Below, piece by piece: positions 8,447 to 18,834 of a stretch of 64,000 bases of DNA. How positions within the stretch are numbered: the first letter of the stretch is position 1; every line of letters starts with the position of its first letter. A program made the position numbers and the translations under genes. The notes below the pieces were generated by a model. The model was not told the origin of the DNA, ran no database searches, and saw only the letters and a program-made list of their open reading frames with translations. Source of the DNA: Saccharicrinis carchari (lineage in GTDB: Bacteria > Bacteroidota > Bacteroidia > Bacteroidales > Marinilabiliaceae); assembly GCF_900182605.1 (NCBI RefSeq), contig NZ_FXTB01000012.1, positions 23,975 through 87,974 of the forward strand, in the 5' to 3' direction.

Positions 8447-10012
8447 TTAAAAATCGGGATTTTGGTCCAATCCTTCGTTATTATTTACCTCACTCGACGG
8501 AATTGGCAGACGGCTGTGTTTTCCGATTTTGAAATTGTTAAAATCCGGATCGCGCTGTTTCAGTTCATCCAAACCTGCCTGGTTATCCACCAAACCCCAG
8601 CGTTTAATGTCGGCCCATCGATGACCTTCGAGGCAAAGCTCCAGTGACCTCTCCATTTGTAAGCGTTTCAAAAACGCCTCCTTGCTCTGGGTGGCAGCGG
8701 CATGGTTAACCGATAAAGCGGGCATGTCAACCCTGTCTCTTACCCGATTTACAATAGCCACAGCTTCAGTCAGATCCCCTGAGGGCATATTGGCCAAACA
8801 CTCGGCATACATCAATAACACATCAGCATACCTTATTAAGCGCACATTTACGGGGCTATGGTAATCATCGAAGTTCCTGTAATAATCTGTTCCGTATTTT
8901 CTGAAGAATATCCTGTTACGGTAGTTGTCCTGGTTCCAAACTTCCATTCCAAACCGGTATATCTTATCGTTTCCCGGAAAATCATTGGCCATGTCGGCAT
9001 AAAAAACGCTTTCTCTCAAACGGATATCATAGGCCCCGTTCGTGTCCATTTCCTTTTTAAATTCATCTACAAGCCAGGGACGTACCTCACCGTCCGTCCA
9101 ACCAATTCCGGGAGGGGCAAAAAACTGTCCACGGTTAAGTCCCAGATTGGGGTCGATGGAGAAATCACTGTCGCCGGCCGGTGCTTTGTGTACATCAGAA
9201 TATTGAAGTTCAAAAACAGACTCCATGTTGTTCTCGTTAAAATGGGTGAAATTGTCTTTGAAGTTGGGCACGAGATCGTAATATTGGGCTCCTTCTCCTT
9301 TTACCATCCATTCCAAATCCTGTTGTGCGCCTTGCCAGTTAAGCTGTTGCATGCGGCATTTGGCACGTAGCGCATAGGCGGCACCTTTGGTTGCACGGCC
9401 TTTATTGTTAGCATCCCAAGTGGCAGGCAACTTATTAATGGCCTCCTGTAGATCGCTTTCGGCCTGGGCCCAAATGTCCGAAACGGGATGGCCTACCGGC
9501 GTGTCGCCAGGTTTAGAAGGCTCCAAAACAATGGGCAAACTGTTATTTTCGCTTCCCCAAAGTATGGCTAAATTGTAATAGTACAAGGCCCGCAAAAAGT
9601 AGGCCTGTCCCAGCAAACGATCCTTGGCCGCCTGATCGGCAAACTCGATATCGGGAATATGGAACAAAGCCTGGTTGGCTCTGAATATAGCTTCGTAGCA
9701 ATCGCGATAGGTCCAGGCATTGCCTTCCCAAAAGTTATAGTTGTTATAGATAAAGCGGGTCCAGTCGGCAAGTTCGATCCAGGGGCTCGAGCTGAAGCCC
9801 TCGTCAGATGTCAGATCCAAACGGAACCATATCCACCGGCTATAAGTACCGGGTTTATAAAACATATTATATATGGCATTTACGCCACTTTGGGCGTCTG
9901 CCTCACTTTTCCAAAACACCCTTACTTCCAAATCATTTGGATTGGTGACATCAACTTCGCACGACGTGAAAAATAAGCTGATGGAAAATATAAGAAACAA
10001 TATTTTTTTCAT
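8447..10012 (-). CDS. susD: SusD/RagB outer-membrane glycan-binding lipoprotein
   Basis: The 521-residue protein has a lipoprotein signal ending FFTSC near residue 18. The helical TPR-rich fold is visible in YFLRALYYYNLAILWG and the C-terminal region LECLEGHRWADIKRW-type (here LELCLEGHRWADIKRWGLV) and LPIPSSEVNNNEGLDQNPDF, all standard SusD landmarks. It would lid the SusC1 barrel and bind glycan at the cell surface. It starts 21 bases after the susC1 stop, as in nearly every PUL pair. Confidence 0.95.
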   Translation of the reverse strand: MKKILFLIFSISLFFTSCEVDVTNPNDLEVRVFWKSEADAQSGVNAIYNMFYKPGTYSRWIWFRLDLTSDEGFSSSPWIELADWTRFIYNNYNFWEGNAWTYRDCYEAIFRANQALFHIPDIEFADQAAKDRLLGQAYFLRALYYYNLAILWGSENNSLPIVLEPSKPGDTPVGHPVSDIWAQAESDLQEAINKLPATWDANNKGRATKGAAYALRAKCRMQQLNWQGAQQDLEWMVKGEGAQYYDLVPNFKDNFTHFNENNMESVFELQYSDVHKAPAGDSDFSIDPNLGLNRGQFFAPPGIGWTDGEVRPWLVDEFKKEMDTNGAYDIRLRESVFYADMANDFPGNDKIYRFGMEVWNQDNYRNRIFFRKYGTDYYRNFDDYHSPVNVRLIRYADVLLMYAECLANMPSGDLTEAVAIVNRVRDRVDMPALSVNHAAATQSKEAFLKRLQMERSLELCLEGHRWADIKRWGLVDNQAGLDELKQRDPDFNNFKIGKHSRLPIPSSEVNNNEGLDQNPDF

Positions 10013-10033
10013 GATAGAATATTTTTTTGTTGA

Positions 10034-13024
10034 TTAAAAAGTGATTTGAGCACCCACCGTAACCGTTTTTGGGTTCGGAAAGGCTCCATAATCGTAACCT
10101 CTTTCCCATATATTCGAGTTCCTGAATTCAGGATCCAAACCGGTGTAACCTGTAAAAGTGATCAGATTTTGGGCATTTACAAATATCCTGAACTGATCCA
10201 CGTTTTCACCAAAAATTGTTTTTGGAAGGGAATATCCAATGGCAAGTTGCTTTACCCGCACATAGGATCCATCTTCAATCCACCTGTCCTGATCGCCTCT
10301 TGTATTTCGTCCATCCTGATAAATTGGGCGGGGATCCTTGGCGTTTTTATTGTCTGGCGACCAAGCATCGTAATCGGCGCGGTAATTTGAATTGTCGTCG
10401 AACCTATCAAAACCACTGCGGGGGCCATTGAACACTTTGTGACCAAAAGCGCCTGTCATTTGCAGTTGCAAATCTATACCTCTCCATTCTAACGACGAAT
10501 TAAGCCCTAATTGAACCGTAGGCCAAGGGCTTCCTATATACTGCCGGTCAGAGTCGGTAATTTGTCCGTCTTCGTTAAAGTCAACAAAACGTATATCCCC
10601 GGGTTTGGCATTGGGCTGTATCAGGGCATCATCTTCGGTGACATGAGCCATTACTTCGTCCATGGAACGGAACAGTCCGTCGGTTTTGATAAGGTACCAT
10701 TCCCCGATTGGCTTGCCTACATACGAGCGCGTGTTCCATTGCGTAAAATACTCTCGGCCGTAGCCCAGTTTTAATATTTTATTTTTAACGGTCGACACGT
10801 TGGCATTGACACTATAGCTCAATTCACCTTTTTTCTCACGCCAGGTCATCGAGAGCTCGACACCTGTGTTCTGAAGGGATGCAGCATTTACATTGGGATT
10901 TCCCCCGTTGTTACCGGTTGACATGAGTATCTGCATTCCGGTCAGCACATCGCGGGTTTCCGATTTGTAATATTCAGCCGAAACATCCAACCGGTTTTGA
11001 AGTAAAGTGACGTCAGCACCTATGTTGAACTCGTGCATTTCTTCCCATTTTAAATCCGTATTGACCAATTTGACCTGGGTTTGTCCGTTTTCAATATGCT
11101 GATTGTCCCCGAATATAACCTGGGGAAATGAATTGATAAAGGGAATCCAATCCCACACCCCAATGTTGGAACTACCCAGCACACCGTAGTTTGCGCGCAG
11201 TTTTAAGCCATCAACCCACGAAACATCAAAGAAATCCTCATTGCTGATGCGCCAGGCTCCGGCAATTGATGGGAAAACCCCGTCGCGATAGCTGGGACCG
11301 AACTTTGAGGAGGCATCGCGCCTAACGGTGGCACTTATCAGATACTTGTCGTCGAAATTATAATTGACACGTCCAAATACGGAGAAAAGTTTCTGAAGAT
11401 CGCTATAGCCACCGGTTTTAGGATCCTTTTGTGCAGCGTTCAATTGCTCAAAATAGGTGCCGTCGCTGAGGCGTAAAAGGTCGTTTTTCGTACCCCAAAG
11501 CTGCTCGTACTGAATATCCATAAAGCTTGTGCCAACTACCGCATTTATACCATGTTGGCCAAAGTTATTGTTAAACTCTATGGTGTTATCGTAAACCAAA
11601 GAAGTAAAACGTGCTTTATTTTTGTTTAACGAGGAAGGATCGTAGGGTTGATTGAATGTCCAGTTACCTTCCTTTCGCAGGTACATATGCTCGTCCATGC
11701 TGGTTTCGAAACCTAGGTTGAACTTATACTTTAATTTACCCCAAAAACCCAGCTCGGTAAAAGCATTGCCCCTTAACCTAAAGTTGGAGTTGTTGGTAAC
11801 GGTAAGGTCTTCTTTCGCGATGGAGTTGGTGGCAAAAACCACATCTCTTGATCCGTCACCATATCCATATCCTCCCGGGTTGTCAGGGTTAAACACGGGG
11901 ATGGTGGGTAACAGCCTCCATGCGTCGATGATGGGATTGGTATTCAGTTCGTCAATATCGTAATTGCTGACAACAATATTTTCTCCTATCTTAAAAGTTA
12001 CAGCACTGCCAAAATCACGGGTGGCCGAAGTATTTGCCCGAAACGTTATTCGTTCACTTTTTGTGCCTATAGTTGCACCCGAATTGGTTTGGTAATTGGA
12101 AGAGATAAAATAATTACTGCTACTGCCACCTCCTGAAAAGGACACGTTATAATCCTGTATGGTACCTGTTTTAAATATCTCATCTTGCCAGTCCGTGTCG
12201 GCATCGGAATGGTTGGCCGACGGGATGCCCTTATTGGCGAAGGCCATGTCGTTCAATTCGATCCAATTCTCGCGATTGGTCAAATTGTAGCGCGGTAGCC
12301 ATTGAAAACTGGTTTTTGCCGAGGCGTCGATCCTCATTGGGCCTTCAGTTCCTTTTTTGGTTGTAATAATAATAACGCCATTGGCAGCCCTCGAACCGTA
12401 GATGGCGGCTGCCGAAGCATCCTTTAAAACCTGGATGGATTCAATATCGTTGAAGTTAAAGTCGCGGTTGGCGCCACCTTCAACAGCTATTCCGTCGATT
12501 ACATACAGGGGTTGGCTGGAGCCGAACGATTTTGTGCCCCTTATCTCTATCCAACCTTCGGCACCCGGCTTTCCTTCTGTACGTGTGTAAACGCCGGGAA
12601 CGGTACCCAAAACCTCACCTACGTTTCCGGTAACCACGGCACTTTTAAGCTCCTCGGGCTTAAATACTGAAACCGCCCCGGTAAGGTCTGCCTTTTTAAC
12701 CGTCTGGTAGCCAATGACCACTACTTCATCCAATGATGACAGGGTTTCTTGCATTACTACATTGAGTGCAGGCTGTCCTTCAAAAAGAATCTCACGGGTA
12801 TCCATACCGATAAAGGAAAAAACGAGTGTTTGTCCTACGTTTGCCCCCAACGAAAACTGACCGTCAATGTCGGATATTGTCCCACCTTGTGTTCCTTTGA
12901 TTAAAATGTTGACGCCGGGTATGGGTTTTCCCGATGTATCTACGACTTTTCCTGTTACGTTTACCGTTTGCGCCAATAGTCCTATCGGAATCAGGAAAAA
13001 CATTAAAAACAAGATTTTCTTCAT
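10034..13024 (-). CDS. susC: SusC/RagA TonB-linked outer-membrane transporter
   Basis: The ATG at 13024 is preferred; the frame's earlier apparent start is a TTG. The product of about 996 residues has a signal (ending GLLAQ), then a carboxypeptidase-regulatory-like domain (TGKVVDTSGKPIPGVNILIKG). A TonB-box region (SLDEVVVIGYQTVKKADLTG) and plug (AAIYGSRAANGVIIITTKKG) follow, then a 22-strand barrel ending PNPKTVTVGAQITF. It imports oligosaccharide with SusD1. It is the first gene of the PUL1 operon. A 423-base leader (13025-13447) holds its promoter and a 13-mer shared with the regulator promoter. Confidence 0.96.
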   Translation of the reverse strand: MKKILFLMFFLIPIGLLAQTVNVTGKVVDTSGKPIPGVNILIKGTQGGTISDIDGQFSLGANVGQTLVFSFIGMDTREILFEGQPALNVVMQETLSSLDEVVVIGYQTVKKADLTGAVSVFKPEELKSAVVTGNVGEVLGTVPGVYTRTEGKPGAEGWIEIRGTKSFGSSQPLYVIDGIAVEGGANRDFNFNDIESIQVLKDASAAAIYGSRAANGVIIITTKKGTEGPMRIDASAKTSFQWLPRYNLTNRENWIELNDMAFANKGIPSANHSDADTDWQDEIFKTGTIQDYNVSFSGGGSSSNYFISSNYQTNSGATIGTKSERITFRANTSATRDFGSAVTFKIGENIVVSNYDIDELNTNPIIDAWRLLPTIPVFNPDNPGGYGYGDGSRDVVFATNSIAKEDLTVTNNSNFRLRGNAFTELGFWGKLKYKFNLGFETSMDEHMYLRKEGNWTFNQPYDPSSLNKNKARFTSLVYDNTIEFNNNFGQHGINAVVGTSFMDIQYEQLWGTKNDLLRLSDGTYFEQLNAAQKDPKTGGYSDLQKLFSVFGRVNYNFDDKYLISATVRRDASSKFGPSYRDGVFPSIAGAWRISNEDFFDVSWVDGLKLRANYGVLGSSNIGVWDWIPFINSFPQVIFGDNQHIENGQTQVKLVNTDLKWEEMHEFNIGADVTLLQNRLDVSAEYYKSETRDVLTGMQILMSTGNNGGNPNVNAASLQNTGVELSMTWREKKGELSYSVNANVSTVKNKILKLGYGREYFTQWNTRSYVGKPIGEWYLIKTDGLFRSMDEVMAHVTEDDALIQPNAKPGDIRFVDFNEDGQITDSDRQYIGSPWPTVQLGLNSSLEWRGIDLQLQMTGAFGHKVFNGPRSGFDRFDDNSNYRADYDAWSPDNKNAKDPRPIYQDGRNTRGDQDRWIEDGSYVRVKQLAIGYSLPKTIFGENVDQFRIFVNAQNLITFTGYTGLDPEFRNSNIWERGYDYGAFPNPKTVTVGAQITF

Positions 13025-13265
13025 AACCAAGATTTTTTGTTCGTTAATAATTTAAAAATAAGGCCAACGGTAAACCAGTAAAAAAATACCATTCAGGATG
13101 TATCAGGATATTTTCATTAATCTATTTACCGTGACGGTCTTACAAAGAGACAACATTTATTAACAAACGGATACAAATTTTTAGTCAAAAAACAACACAG
13201 GTTAGTCATTCTAAGAAATATTTAAATAGAAATGGGGTTTAAAGTCAGTTTAAATGGGGAGGGCA

Positions 13266-13278
13266 ATACAATATTACA
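13266..13278 (-). promoter_or_regulatory. 13-mer shared with the regulator promoter (candidate operator)
   Basis: On the minus strand this reads TGTAATATTGTAT. The identical 13-mer occurs at 14598-14610 upstream of the hybrid two-component gene. It lies about 240 bases upstream of the susC1 start. A common binding site is inferred. I found no convincing TAnnTTTG -7 box in the susC1 leader, and nothing else in the 13025-13388 gap. Confidence 0.35.
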
Positions 13279-13388
13279 GATAATACCGTATATAATATGC
13301 TTTCAGGAATATGTACGGGGGTATTATTTACGGAAGGACGGTTAAAGGTAAGGTCGGGGTATTTTACTTATTGATTAAAAAATGCAAA

Positions 13389-13435
13389 GTTCAATACTCA
13401 TCCGATGTGTAACAATTTTTGGATAAGTATTGAAC
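13389..13435 (-). terminator. Terminator of the separate GH43 gene
   Basis: Fifteen-base arms (13389-13403 and 13421-13435) pair with one mismatch. On the minus strand the hairpin is followed by TTTGCATTTTTT. It lies 12 bases past the GH43 stop, so that gene is transcribed separately from the susC1 operon. Confidence 0.8.
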
Positions 13436-13447
13436 ATGGAATTTGCT

Positions 13448-14464
13448 TTAAAACTTAGGTCTGGGCACACTGCCCAATGCAGGTGAATTGGTTGCAACGC
13501 TTGGCCAGCCATTGTCCCATTGCAGTTTATCTAGCATCAGCACGCGGCCCTCGGGCTTGGATTTGTCCACGGCATGGTACAATATCCAATCGTCGTTGTT
13601 GTCGTCGGTCACAATTTCGGCATTGTGCCCGGTGCCCACGAAGCGAGAATTTCCCTTGATAAGCAGCTCGTGATGGTTGTCTATCATGCCCTGCCCCGAT
13701 TTGTCACGATAAGGCCCCATGAGGTTTTCCGAACGGCCTACTACGGTGGTGTAGGTACTGTTGATCCCATTGCAGCAGGATCCTATGGACGCAAAAAGAT
13801 AATAAAAACCGTCCTTTTTATAAATGTAGGTGGCCTCATAGGCCGTGCCGGCAACCTGCTGTTTTTCGGCACCGGGTTTTATTGTTAGTCCGTCGTCGCT
13901 AAGCGCAATGGCATATATACCCCTAAAACTACCCCAGAAAAGGTATTTGGTTCCCTCCTCCTCCATATAAAAAGGGTCGATGGAGTTTTTGACATCTATT
14001 TCGTTGCTGCGAAATAGCTTGCCATGATCGGTGAAGGGGCCCTGGGGCTTGGAAGCGGTGGCCACCCCAATGCCACAAGTCCACTCGCCACCCCATACCG
14101 ACATGGAATAGTATAATACGTATTGGCCGTTAAAATAATTGATATCGGGTGCCCACAAACCTCCATTGGGTTCAAAAGTAGGCCGTGTATTATCGGTAAA
14201 TGCAGTGGCCATAAATTCCCAATCCACCAAGTCGGTCGACCTATGGATGGGTGTATTGCGGATATCTTCGGTGGCATATAGATAAAAATAGCCATCCTGT
14301 GCTTTGATGACAGTGGGATCGGGCAAGCTGTAGTCGACAACAGGGTTGGTGTATTCATCCTTTTTAGGTTCGTCGGGTTCCGGTTTGGTTTCTTCATTGT
14401 TGCTACAGGCACATGCAGAGAATACGGCCGCAATTAGAAAGAAGGAAAAAAATAATAGTTTCAT
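13448..14464 (-). CDS. GH43 lipoprotein, endo-1,5-arabinanase-like
   Basis: The 338-residue product has a lipoprotein signal (VFSAC or ACAC near residue 18) and an acidic linker rich in E, P and D, typical of surface lipoproteins of this phylum. GH43 acidic residues lie in SLPDPTVIKAQDGYFYLYAT (base), KNSIDPFYMEEEGTKYLFWGS and AYEATYIYKKDGFYYLFAS (acid). The order and the segment GLWAPDINYFNGQYVLYYS resemble arabinan endo-1,5-alpha-arabinosidases, which makes arabinan a plausible PUL1 substrate. The gene lies between the regulator and susC1, has its own terminator, and is divergent from the regulator. Confidence 0.88.
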   Translation of the reverse strand: MKLLFFSFFLIAAVFSACACSNNEETKPEPDEPKKDEYTNPVVDYSLPDPTVIKAQDGYFYLYATEDIRNTPIHRSTDLVDWEFMATAFTDNTRPTFEPNGGLWAPDINYFNGQYVLYYSMSVWGGEWTCGIGVATASKPQGPFTDHGKLFRSNEIDVKNSIDPFYMEEEGTKYLFWGSFRGIYAIALSDDGLTIKPGAEKQQVAGTAYEATYIYKKDGFYYLFASIGSCCNGINSTYTTVVGRSENLMGPYRDKSGQGMIDNHHELLIKGNSRFVGTGHNAEIVTDDNNDDWILYHAVDKSKPEGRVLMLDKLQWDNGWPSVATNSPALGSVPRPKF

Positions 14465-14565
14465 AGCTTGTAAATTTATGCAGTTTAGTATTTTGAGAAG
14501 GATATGAAGTGCAAATTATAAAAATTGACGGTTATTAATGTATTGCACTGCCGACTAAAAGTCCT

Positions 14566-14600
14566 ATTGCCCAAATTGTGCTATGTATTGCCTAAATTGT
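14566..14600. promoter_or_regulatory. Direct repeat at 21-bp period in the divergent promoter region
   Basis: ATTGCCCAAATTGT (14566-14579) and ATTGCCTAAATTGT (14587-14600) differ at one base and start 21 bp apart, two DNA turns. They lie in the 197-base divergent region between GH43 and the hybrid regulator. Same-face direct repeats are what an AraC-type DNA-binding domain, like the one ending this regulator, would recognise. The palindrome TTGTATACAA follows at 14605-14614. Confidence 0.5.
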
Positions 14601-14661
14601 AATATTGTATACAAAATAAGAAATCGTTTCTTGTAATTAGAAACAAGGAGAAAGGAACTTT

Positions 14662-17600
14662 ATGACACCCCGTTTTAAAACAGGAATATTAGCCATTGTA
14701 TTTATTGGTCTGGCCACAATCGCTTCGGCCTACAATTTTTCGTTCAGAAAGCACCAGGTAAACCAGGGACTCTCGGGAAATACGGTACATTGTATCTTAC
14801 AGGATGACCGAGGCTTTATGTGGTTTGGCACGCAGGATGGATTAAACCGTTTTGATGGCAGCAATTATAAGATATTCAAAAATGACCCAAATAATCTACA
14901 TTCTTTGGGTAACAATTTTATTCGGTCGTTGTATCAGCACACAGATAATAAAATTTGGGTAGGAACCGACCAACGGATATTTATTTTCGACCCGGAAACA
15001 GAATATTTTCAGCAGTTTATCGAGAAAACCGACAAGGGGATTGCTATAACATCGGCTGTAACATCCATTGAAGCTGATAGTCAACATTCCATCTGGATAG
15101 GCACTATGACCCAAGGCGCTTTTAGCTACAATACCATTACGGGGAAACTTACCCAATACAAATCAGAAGACGGCTCTAAGTCCATCCCTGATAATTTGGT
15201 GTGGCGCATATATAAAGATTATTCCGGAACAGTTTGGATTGGAACAAGGGGCGGACTGAGCCGATTTAACAAGGAGAGCAAATCGTTTATCACTTATGGT
15301 TCGCGCGAAGAAAAGAGTGTTCTCGACGATCCCGAAATTCTTTCTGTTTTTGAGGATTCGGATGGCGACATTTGGCTAGGGACCTGGTCGGGCGGACTGA
15401 GCCGTTACAACAAAACCACAGATACTTTTACTTCCTATTTTAACGAACAAGATGACGTTTATATTAGTCATATAAGGGCTTTTTTCGAGTACGAAAAAGG
15501 CAAGCTGCTTATCGGTTCCGACGATGGCTTGTACCTTTTTAATAAAAAAACTTTACAGATCCAACGTATCGATGATTCGCGCGACCAAAATAGCCTGAGC
15601 GATCAAAATATATACGCTATCTATGGCGATAAAGAAGGAGGCATATGGATAGGTACTTATTTTGGCGGTGTAAATTATCTATCGCCCAATAGCAGTGTCA
15701 TCGAACATTATTATCCAAATTACAAAGAAAGTTCCATGTCGGGAAAAGCGGTGAGTCAGTTTTTGGAAGATCCCAAGGGTAACTTATGGATTGCCACCGA
15801 AGATGGCGGACTAAACTATTTTAACACGAAAACAAAAGAATTTACCTCCCATCTTCCTCACGAAGATAAGCCCAGTATTAGTTATACCAATCTCCACTCT
15901 CTTTTGCTGGATCAAAATAAATTATGGATAGGGACCTTCTCCAGGGGACTGGACGTTATGGATTTAAGAACTGGCCAATTTACCAATTATCAATATAACC
16001 TTAACGATACCAATACCATTGACGACAATTGTGTTTTTGCTTTGTACAAGACAAAAGATAACGATATTTTTATAGGTACGCCCTTTGGGTTGAGCCGCTA
16101 CAATCGCCACCAAAATAATTTTGAAAGGATACCCGAGGTAAGGGGTTTTGTTTACGATATGGCCGAAGATCATTTGGGGCAGCTTTGGGTGGCTTGTTAT
16201 GGGCAAGGGGTATTTCGGTACGATCTTCTAGGCAAAGAGTGGAGCAGTTACCGACACAAAAATTACAAGGACAATTCGCTTTGTTTTGATAAGATTGTAG
16301 ATGTTTTTCAGGACGAAAAACAACGGCTCTGGTTTTCGAGCGAGGGCGGTGGTATTTGCAAATACAACTACGATACCAACGATTTTACTAGCATAGATGT
16401 GTCCGATGGACTTCCAAACAACGTGGTATACGGGGCGTTGGACGACAAGTATGGCCATATTTGGGTGAGCACCAATAAAGGCATAGCCAACATTGACCCT
16501 TCATCACTTAAAATAAAAACTTTTACAAGCGAGGATGGCCTGCAGAGCAACCAGTTTAACTATCGATCGAGCTTAAAGACCAGCAACGGAAAATTTTATT
16601 TTGGGGGTATAAACGGGTTCAATGCTTTTTATCCGGATCGCCTCTCTGAAAATAAATGCGTACCTCCGGTATTGATTACCCATTTAAAGCTGCTCGATAC
16701 GGACAGGCGCGTTAAAAGCGACTCTTTGCACAGCAAGGTTTTGAATACCGACAGGAGTATTACGCTGAGACACGATCAGGCTTCGTTCCGAATCGATTTT
16801 GTAAGCCTTAGCTTTATGGCACAGGGAAAAAATAAGTTTTCGTACATGATGGAAAATTTAAATGAAAAATGGATCGAAGCCGGCAATCAAACCAACGTAT
16901 CCTACATTAACCTTAAACCCGGTGATTATATTTTCAGGGTAAAGGGTTCTAACAACGACGGGTTATGGAATGAGGACGGAGATTTTTTAAGAATTAAAAT
17001 CCTACCCCCCATATGGCTTACGGATTATGCCTATCTATTTTATTTACTGCTCTCCATTACCTTGATATATTACCTTTATAAATTTTATCAACGTAATTTA
17101 CGAAGGAGACAAAAACAAAAACTAGAAGATTTTAAGGTTGAAAAGGAAAAGGAGATGTACGCCTCCAAAATCAACTTTTTCACTAATATCGCCCATGAAA
17201 TCAGAACCCCCGTGAGCCTCATAAAAGCCCCGCTCGACAGTATTCTAAGGGCTAAGGAAGGCTCGCCTGAATCAAAAGAAAATCTGGTTGTAATTGATAA
17301 AAATACCGATCGGCTGCTGAACCTTATTAACCAGCTGCTCGATTTCAGAAAGATTGAAGCAGAATCCTACGTGCCAAATTATGAACCCACAAACATTGGC
17401 AGCTTAATTTCGGATATTATTTACCGTTTTAAATCAACAGCATCAAAAAAATTTATTATCATAAACATTGTCATTCCGCAAGAAGGAATGGTGTATGATG
17501 TGGACAGGGAAGCCTTGACCAAAATCATCAGTAACCTGATGACAAATGCCTTAAAGCATGCTAAAAAGATTATCACAATAAAAATAGCGGAACCCTCGGG

Positions 17601-18717
17601 CGCGGATTATTTTGAGATTACCGTTGAAGACGATGGGTCAGGCGTTCCGGCAAAATACAGGGAAAGGGTGTTTGAACCTTTTTTCCAAGTGGAAGAAGAA
17701 GACCGTACGGCTCAAAATAAAGGTGCCGGAATAGGTTTAGCCTATTCAAGGCAATTGGCCGAAAGGCACGCAGGCTCCCTATTTGTGCGCGATAATGGGC
17801 AAGAAGGCAGCGAATTTGTGTTGCAGATAAGTACACAACTTCAGGATATGGAGACACATCCCGTCGAAATGGAGGAGCAGGTTCGGAACCAGCCTGTTGC
17901 ATACAAGGAAGTAGATGCTTCCCTGCACACAGGAAAACCAGTACTTTTAATAGTAGAGGACAACGAAGATTTGTGCACCTTTTTAAATCGTAGCTTAAAA
18001 TTGGAATATGAGGTTCTAACTGCCTCCAACGGGCAGTTAGCATTGGACTTGCTCGAGAATCACGTGGTGGACATCATTATTAGCGACGTAATGATGCCTG
18101 GCATAGATGGTCTGGAATTGGTAAAAAAGGCAAGGGAAAATGAACAATATAGCCATATCCCCATAGTGCTGCTCTCGGCACGTACTAATCTAGAAACAAA
18201 AATAACAGGCTTGGATTATGGAGCCGACAGCTACATTGAAAAACCTTTTTCGTTAGAATATCTACGGGCGCAGGTGAAAAGTTTGATTAAAAACCGTAAC
18301 CTTTTATTGGAGAAGTTTGCCAACTCGCCTTTTATACCTTACGGAAGTATCGCCAACAATAAAAAGGACGAAGAATTTTTAAATAAGCTTAACGGCGAAA
18401 TAGAGAGCAACATTTCCGACAGCGCATATTCTATCGAAAAATTGGCCAGTTCCCTTTCCATGAGCCGCTCAAACCTGCAACGAAAGATCAAAGGCATATC
18501 CGGTATGTCGCCCAATGATTATATCAGGGTGTTCAAACTAAAAAAAGCAGCCAGGCTCATTATGGAAGGGGAATACCGTATCAATGAAATTTGTTATATC
18601 GTAGGCTTCAACAGCCCTTCCTATTTCTCAAAATGTTTCCAAAAACAGTTTGGAACATTGCCCAGCGAGTTTGCAAATGACGCCACTGAGCATCCTAAAA
18701 TGAAGGACGAGATGTAA
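14662..18717 (+). CDS. Hybrid two-component system sensor/regulator of PUL1
   Basis: One 1351-residue protein joins all parts of a two-component system. After a signal (residues 1-23) come about 14 beta-propeller sensor repeats (pattern DxxGxLWIGT) to about residue 660 and a Y_Y_Y domain. A membrane segment lies at about 789-810 (YLFYLLLSITLIYYLYKFYQ). The kinase follows, with the phospho-His at about 845 in NIAHEIRTPVSLIKAP and the ATP site in the NLMTNALKHAKK and GIGLAYSRQL regions. The receiver Asp is at about 1142 (IISDVMMPGIDG). A C-terminal AraC-type HTH spans about 1240-1345. The periplasmic part should bind a PUL1 oligosaccharide and the HTH should activate susC1. It is divergent from the GH43 gene. 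The overlapping frames on the other strand are shadows. Confidence 0.95.
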   Translation: MTPRFKTGILAIVFIGLATIASAYNFSFRKHQVNQGLSGNTVHCILQDDRGFMWFGTQDGLNRFDGSNYKIFKNDPNNLHSLGNNFIRSLYQHTDNKIWVGTDQRIFIFDPETEYFQQFIEKTDKGIAITSAVTSIEADSQHSIWIGTMTQGAFSYNTITGKLTQYKSEDGSKSIPDNLVWRIYKDYSGTVWIGTRGGLSRFNKESKSFITYGSREEKSVLDDPEILSVFEDSDGDIWLGTWSGGLSRYNKTTDTFTSYFNEQDDVYISHIRAFFEYEKGKLLIGSDDGLYLFNKKTLQIQRIDDSRDQNSLSDQNIYAIYGDKEGGIWIGTYFGGVNYLSPNSSVIEHYYPNYKESSMSGKAVSQFLEDPKGNLWIATEDGGLNYFNTKTKEFTSHLPHEDKPSISYTNLHSLLLDQNKLWIGTFSRGLDVMDLRTGQFTNYQYNLNDTNTIDDNCVFALYKTKDNDIFIGTPFGLSRYNRHQNNFERIPEVRGFVYDMAEDHLGQLWVACYGQGVFRYDLLGKEWSSYRHKNYKDNSLCFDKIVDVFQDEKQRLWFSSEGGGICKYNYDTNDFTSIDVSDGLPNNVVYGALDDKYGHIWVSTNKGIANIDPSSLKIKTFTSEDGLQSNQFNYRSSLKTSNGKFYFGGINGFNAFYPDRLSENKCVPPVLITHLKLLDTDRRVKSDSLHSKVLNTDRSITLRHDQASFRIDFVSLSFMAQGKNKFSYMMENLNEKWIEAGNQTNVSYINLKPGDYIFRVKGSNNDGLWNEDGDFLRIKILPPIWLTDYAYLFYLLLSITLIYYLYKFYQRNLRRRQKQKLEDFKVEKEKEMYASKINFFTNIAHEIRTPVSLIKAPLDSILRAKEGSPESKENLVVIDKNTDRLLNLINQLLDFRKIEAESYVPNYEPTNIGSLISDIIYRFKSTASKKFIIINIVIPQEGMVYDVDREALTKIISNLMTNALKHAKKIITIKIAEPSGADYFEITVEDDGSGVPAKYRERVFEPFFQVEEEDRTAQNKGAGIGLAYSRQLAERHAGSLFVRDNGQEGSEFVLQISTQLQDMETHPVEMEEQVRNQPVAYKEVDASLHTGKPVLLIVEDNEDLCTFLNRSLKLEYEVLTASNGQLALDLLENHVVDIIISDVMMPGIDGLELVKKARENEQYSHIPIVLLSARTNLETKITGLDYGADSYIEKPFSLEYLRAQVKSLIKNRNLLLEKFANSPFIPYGSIANNKKDEEFLNKLNGEIESNISDSAYSIEKLASSLSMSRSNLQRKIKGISGMSPNDYIRVFKLKKAARLIMEGEYRINEICYIVGFNSPSYFSKCFQKQFGTLPSEFANDATEHPKMKDEM

Positions 18718-18834
18718 TGGGAATATAAGCTAACAAGTATTTATGATTGAACACGATCTCTTTAGCCCCGGGCAATGTCTGTAATGCCACTGGCATTTGA
18801 TGTGCTTGCATCTGTTTCCTGTCCACCGCCCCCA

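Noticed and set aside
18783..18797. AATGCC/GGCATT hairpin after the hybrid regulator as its terminator
   Set aside because: Six-base stem, 65 bases downstream, with no T tract; not convincing.
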